DNA of 64,000 nucleotides, taken from assembly GCF_022132145.1 (NCBI RefSeq), contig NZ_JAJISP010000005.1, positions 248,001 to 312,000 of the forward strand. The letters run 5' to 3'. Source of the DNA: Pseudomonas sp. MMS21 TM103 (lineage in GTDB: Bacteria > Pseudomonadota > Gammaproteobacteria > Pseudomonadales > Pseudomonadaceae). A program made the translations under genes and the position numbers. Positions within the stretch are counted from its first letter, which is position 1, and every line of letters starts with the position of its first letter. The notes under the pieces are model-generated. The model did not search any database, was not told the DNA's origin, and saw only the letters and a list, made by a program, of their open reading frames with translations. Shown here one piece after another: positions 61,818 to 64,000 of this stretch.

Positions 61818-62021
61818 CTAACGAGCAGATGCACTGATTTTATCCGCAATCCAGGCGTGACCCCGCTCAGCAGGCCACGCCATGGAGTTTGTGCCGAGCT
61901 GAATAGCCGCAGGGAATTCGCCCGCCCGAATCAACCTGTAGACCTGTGATTTGCTTAGCCCCACTAGGGCGCAGACGCTGGGAAGGCGAAGCAGTGCTGG
62001 TGAAATAGATTGCATAGCCAT
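61818..62021 (-). CDS. AlpA-family excisionase-like regulator
   Basis: 67 residues: ALLRLPSVCALVGLSKSQVY and RLIRAGEFPAAIQLGTNSMA match the MerR-like HTH of AlpA, and AWIADKISASAR is its usual tail. AlpA proteins control integrase genes of prophage-like and defence islands. GGAG lies 10 nt before ATG 62021. No integrase is adjacent, and the SIR2-HerA pair is divergent from it, so it may govern the island or be left over from it. Confidence 0.82.
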   Translation of the reverse strand: MAMQSISPALLRLPSVCALVGLSKSQVYRLIRAGEFPAAIQLGTNSMAWPAERGHAWIADKISASAR

Positions 62022-62183
62022 CTAGTAGGGTCTCCTTGGAACCGGATTGGATGGCTACCCAACAGCAACGCAGAATGATGGCTATTTGGTAGCGTCGACC
62101 TATGTTCTCGATGACCAAGGCGGTAGGCTTGAGCGTGCTTTGACTCGAAGTGCCCAATGAATGGATATTCCCAGGGGGTCAGG

Positions 62184-63473
62184 ATGCCTTTTGTCGCAAT
62201 ACGCGGAGCTTCACGTTTAACCGACGAACTTGAGCTTCAGGCTCACCTAGCGTCTCTGCTTCGCTTAGAAAATGTTGGGCTTCTTTTGGGGGCGGGGGCC
62301 TCTGTCGATGCGGGTGGCCATACGATGGCGGCGCTATGGCGGAACTTTGTAGGGCAGTGCGCCGATGAGGCTGCCTGGTTGCTTGCAAATGGCTTCTTGG
62401 ATGCCCCTGAGGTGCGACCCGATGCGCCAGTAGTCCCAAACATTGAGCGCCTAATAGATCGTCTTGAAATTGCTTTATCGGAATGGGCTCGGGAAACAGC
62501 ACGCATCAATGACGATGAATTGTTGGGGCTCACCCCCGATGAGCAAAAACAAGTGAACGCGCTTAATACACTGAAAAAAGTCCGTGCAGCTTTAGATGGG
62601 GTGGTTGTAGAGGCTGCCCTTTTGCAGGAGGTCTGGTGGACTTCTCCAAGTGGCGTAGAGTCAGATGAAGTTGGGCTCGCAAGTCAAAGAACGATCCTTC
62701 AGAAACTTGTTTCAGCCAGGCAGCCTGGCCAGTCGTCGCCGTGGGTGTTTACTACCAACTATGACCTCGCAATTGAATGGGCAGCGGAGTCAATCGATTT
62801 GCAGGTGTCGAATGGGTTTCTTGGTATACATAATCGCCGGTTTTCACCACAGAGCTTTGATCTGGGATTTAGGAACACGCAGGCACGCGGGGAGGCAAGG
62901 TTTGGTGTCTACAACATCTACCTGGCGAAGTTACATGGGTCTTTGACCTGGCGGGAGGAGCGGGGAGAGGTTTTCGAAATTCCCGCCTCGTTGGCGCACC
63001 AGCGGATTAAGGCTTTCCTAGCTGACCCAGAAGGCTCAGGGCTGGGGCTTATGGTGATGCCAAGGGCGGCCAAGTACATGGATACCGTTGGCTATGTTCT
63101 AGGAGAGCTATTCCGTAGATTTGCCGAATTCATGTCTAAGCCTCAGACATGTTTAATTCTCTGTGGGTATGGATTTGGTGATGAGCACATCAATCGGCTC
63201 ATCCGATCCGCGCTGCTAAATCCAACGCTGCAGTTGGTCATCTACTCATCAGGCTTCAATGGTGACCCTGCAGCGGCTGAGTTGCCATCCGCACTTCGCA
63301 AACTGCTGTCGCTGAACAACCCAAGGGTAACCGTTGTTGGAGGGGGCGGAGCGCACGCTTACATTGACTCCCTAGCCCGGAATTTGCCTGACCCATTGCT
63401 CTACGATGATGAAATGCGTCGCTTAGCTGAAACGTTGAAACGCATGCAACAGAATGCAGGTGACGCGGAATGA
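62184..63473 (+). CDS. SIR2-family protein of a SIR2-HerA antiphage pair
   Basis: 429 residues from ATG 62184 with AGGGGG upstream. The NAD-binding site is visible: VGLLLGAGASVDAGGHTM (GAGAS, residues about 32-42), VFTTNYDLAIEWAAE (TTNYD), LAKLHGSLTW, and CLILCGYGFGDEHINRLIRS. SIR2 proteins of this kind degrade NAD on phage infection. The stop overlaps the HerA start by ATGA (63470-63473), a firm sign of a two-gene operon. It matches the known SIR2+HerA system in gene order. Confidence 0.88.
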   Translation: MPFVAIRGASRLTDELELQAHLASLLRLENVGLLLGAGASVDAGGHTMAALWRNFVGQCADEAAWLLANGFLDAPEVRPDAPVVPNIERLIDRLEIALSEWARETARINDDELLGLTPDEQKQVNALNTLKKVRAALDGVVVEAALLQEVWWTSPSGVESDEVGLASQRTILQKLVSARQPGQSSPWVFTTNYDLAIEWAAESIDLQVSNGFLGIHNRRFSPQSFDLGFRNTQARGEARFGVYNIYLAKLHGSLTWREERGEVFEIPASLAHQRIKAFLADPEGSGLGLMVMPRAAKYMDTVGYVLGELFRRFAEFMSKPQTCLILCGYGFGDEHINRLIRSALLNPTLQLVIYSSGFNGDPAAAELPSALRKLLSLNNPRVTVVGGGGAHAYIDSLARNLPDPLLYDDEMRRLAETLKRMQQNAGDAE

Positions 63474-64000
63474 GGAGCCGTCTTCCTGTCGGATACGTCG
63501 TAAAAATCGAAGGGTCTGATGTCACCCTCAACTTGCTGGACATGCATCGAGGGCAGTTGGCATCACATGCGCAGGGCGTATCAACCGTTACTGAGGTCGG
63601 TAGCCTGCTTGTACTCGATTCAGGCAGTCGGGCGCTCGTTATGAAAGTAGTTTCACTGAGCTTCGATGAGCCTAGAGAGGCGCATCGGCAGGGTGTCGGC
63701 TCCAGCACCCACCAGAGCGAACCTCTGCGGAATATTTCAGGAATAGTGGTTGGCAGGTTAACCAGAGAAGCCGGGAAGGCCCGCTTCATAAGCGACTCGA
63801 TTGCTACACCGCCCCTGGGTGCGGAAGCTTTCCCGCTGACTACGGAGGAGCTGACTGCCATCCTTGGAAGCGACATCCAAGGCGGCGTACCGATCAAACT
63901 GGGCGATGACCTTCGCGGAGGCGGTAGTCTCCATGTCGATTTAGAAAGTCTTATTTCCAGGCATGTTGCTGTGCTGGGTAGCTCAGGGCAGGGAAAGAGC
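63470..64000 (+). CDS. HerA-type hexameric ATPase/helicase (cut by window edge)
   Basis: The first 177 codons are present. The N-terminal HAS-barrel-like part (VGYVVKIEGSDVTLNLLDMH) and the start of the P-loop VAVLGSSGQGKS identify HerA/FtsK-like DNA translocases. In SIR2-HerA systems HerA forms a complex with SIR2 and is needed for defence. The remainder, with Walker B and the Arg finger, lies outside. Confidence 0.85.
   Translation, partial: MRSRLPVGYVVKIEGSDVTLNLLDMHRGQLASHAQGVSTVTEVGSLLVLDSGSRALVMKVVSLSFDEPREAHRQGVGSSTHQSEPLRNISGIVVGRLTREAGKARFISDSIATPPLGAEAFPLTTEELTAILGSDIQGGVPIKLGDDLRGGGSLHVDLESLISRHVAVLGSSGQGKS

Noticed and set aside
1..64000. tRNA, rRNA genes or CRISPR arrays
   Set aside because: No cloverleaf with CCA end, rRNA-like block or regularly spaced repeat array was seen on reading both strands.

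Overview
The window looks like an accessory, catabolism-rich part of a Pseudomonas-like gammaproteobacterial genome. This rests on a Pseudomonas-style homoprotocatechuate (hpa) cluster, a TnpS/TnpT-type recombination module like that of Tn4651-class transposons, many worn IS remnants, and a mosaic of base composition (the 10-38 kb part looks clearly more AT-rich than 40-64 kb). No rRNA, tRNA or CRISPR array was seen.

Layout. (1) 1-5.5 kb, minus strand: a tight six-gene operon with a twin-arginine-signal protein, a vanillyl-alcohol-oxidase/4-cresol-dehydrogenase type flavoprotein, its cytochrome c, an MFS transporter, an SDR and an old-yellow-enzyme oxidoreductase; it probably oxidises a 4-alkyl- or allyl-phenol in the periplasm. 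(2) 6-10 kb: a chemoreceptor with a large helical sensor plus two secreted proteins, one with two Cache-like domains. (3) 10.9-33.8 kb: a dispersed catabolic set. It holds an extradiol-type VOC dioxygenase with a Rieske ferredoxin, a TetR regulator, an FAD monooxygenase, two FAH-family enzymes, an OCD-family protein, a DapA-fold aldolase/hydratase, an aldehyde dehydrogenase, a BKACE enzyme, a cupin, a hotdog thioesterase, a signal-less NMT1-like protein, and a DUF1302/DUF1329/YCF48/RND export-import set. (4) 34.5-38.6 kb: an esterase, a VanB-like reductase and VanA-like oxygenase, and a LysR regulator. (5) 38.6-42.1 kb: a gene graveyard (MFS, AraC, HpaC, HpaB and GabD fragments and an IS66 piece). 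(6) 42.1-53.8 kb: the intact hpaI-H-F-D-E-G2-G1 operon, divergent hpaR-hpaA, an MFS exporter, and a two-component 4-hydroxyphenylacetate hydroxylase of the acyl-CoA-dehydrogenase-fold type. (7) 53.9-56.6 kb: a broken istB and the TnpS/TnpT pair. (8) 56.9-64 kb: a defence-like island with a RES-domain protein, a HEPN protein, a Crp-like regulator, AlpA, and a SIR2-HerA pair cut by the window edge.

The most notable result is a 13-bp palindrome, ATACG-N3-CGTAT, found upstream of essentially every operon of parts 1 and 3 and of the tetR gene itself. It ties the otherwise heterogeneous genes from 1 to 34 kb into one probable TetR-controlled regulon for an unidentified, probably hydrophobic phenolic substrate. 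The second is a ghost hpa locus (MFS', AraC', IS66, HpaC', HpaB' pieces) that mirrors in inverted order the intact hpaA-MFS pair 10 kb away. It suggests that a classical HpaBC hydroxylase was lost and its job taken by the unrelated C1/C2-type hydroxylase now present.

Start codons were chosen by Shine-Dalgarno spacing and family length. All functional assignments come from reading the translated sequence; no database search was run.
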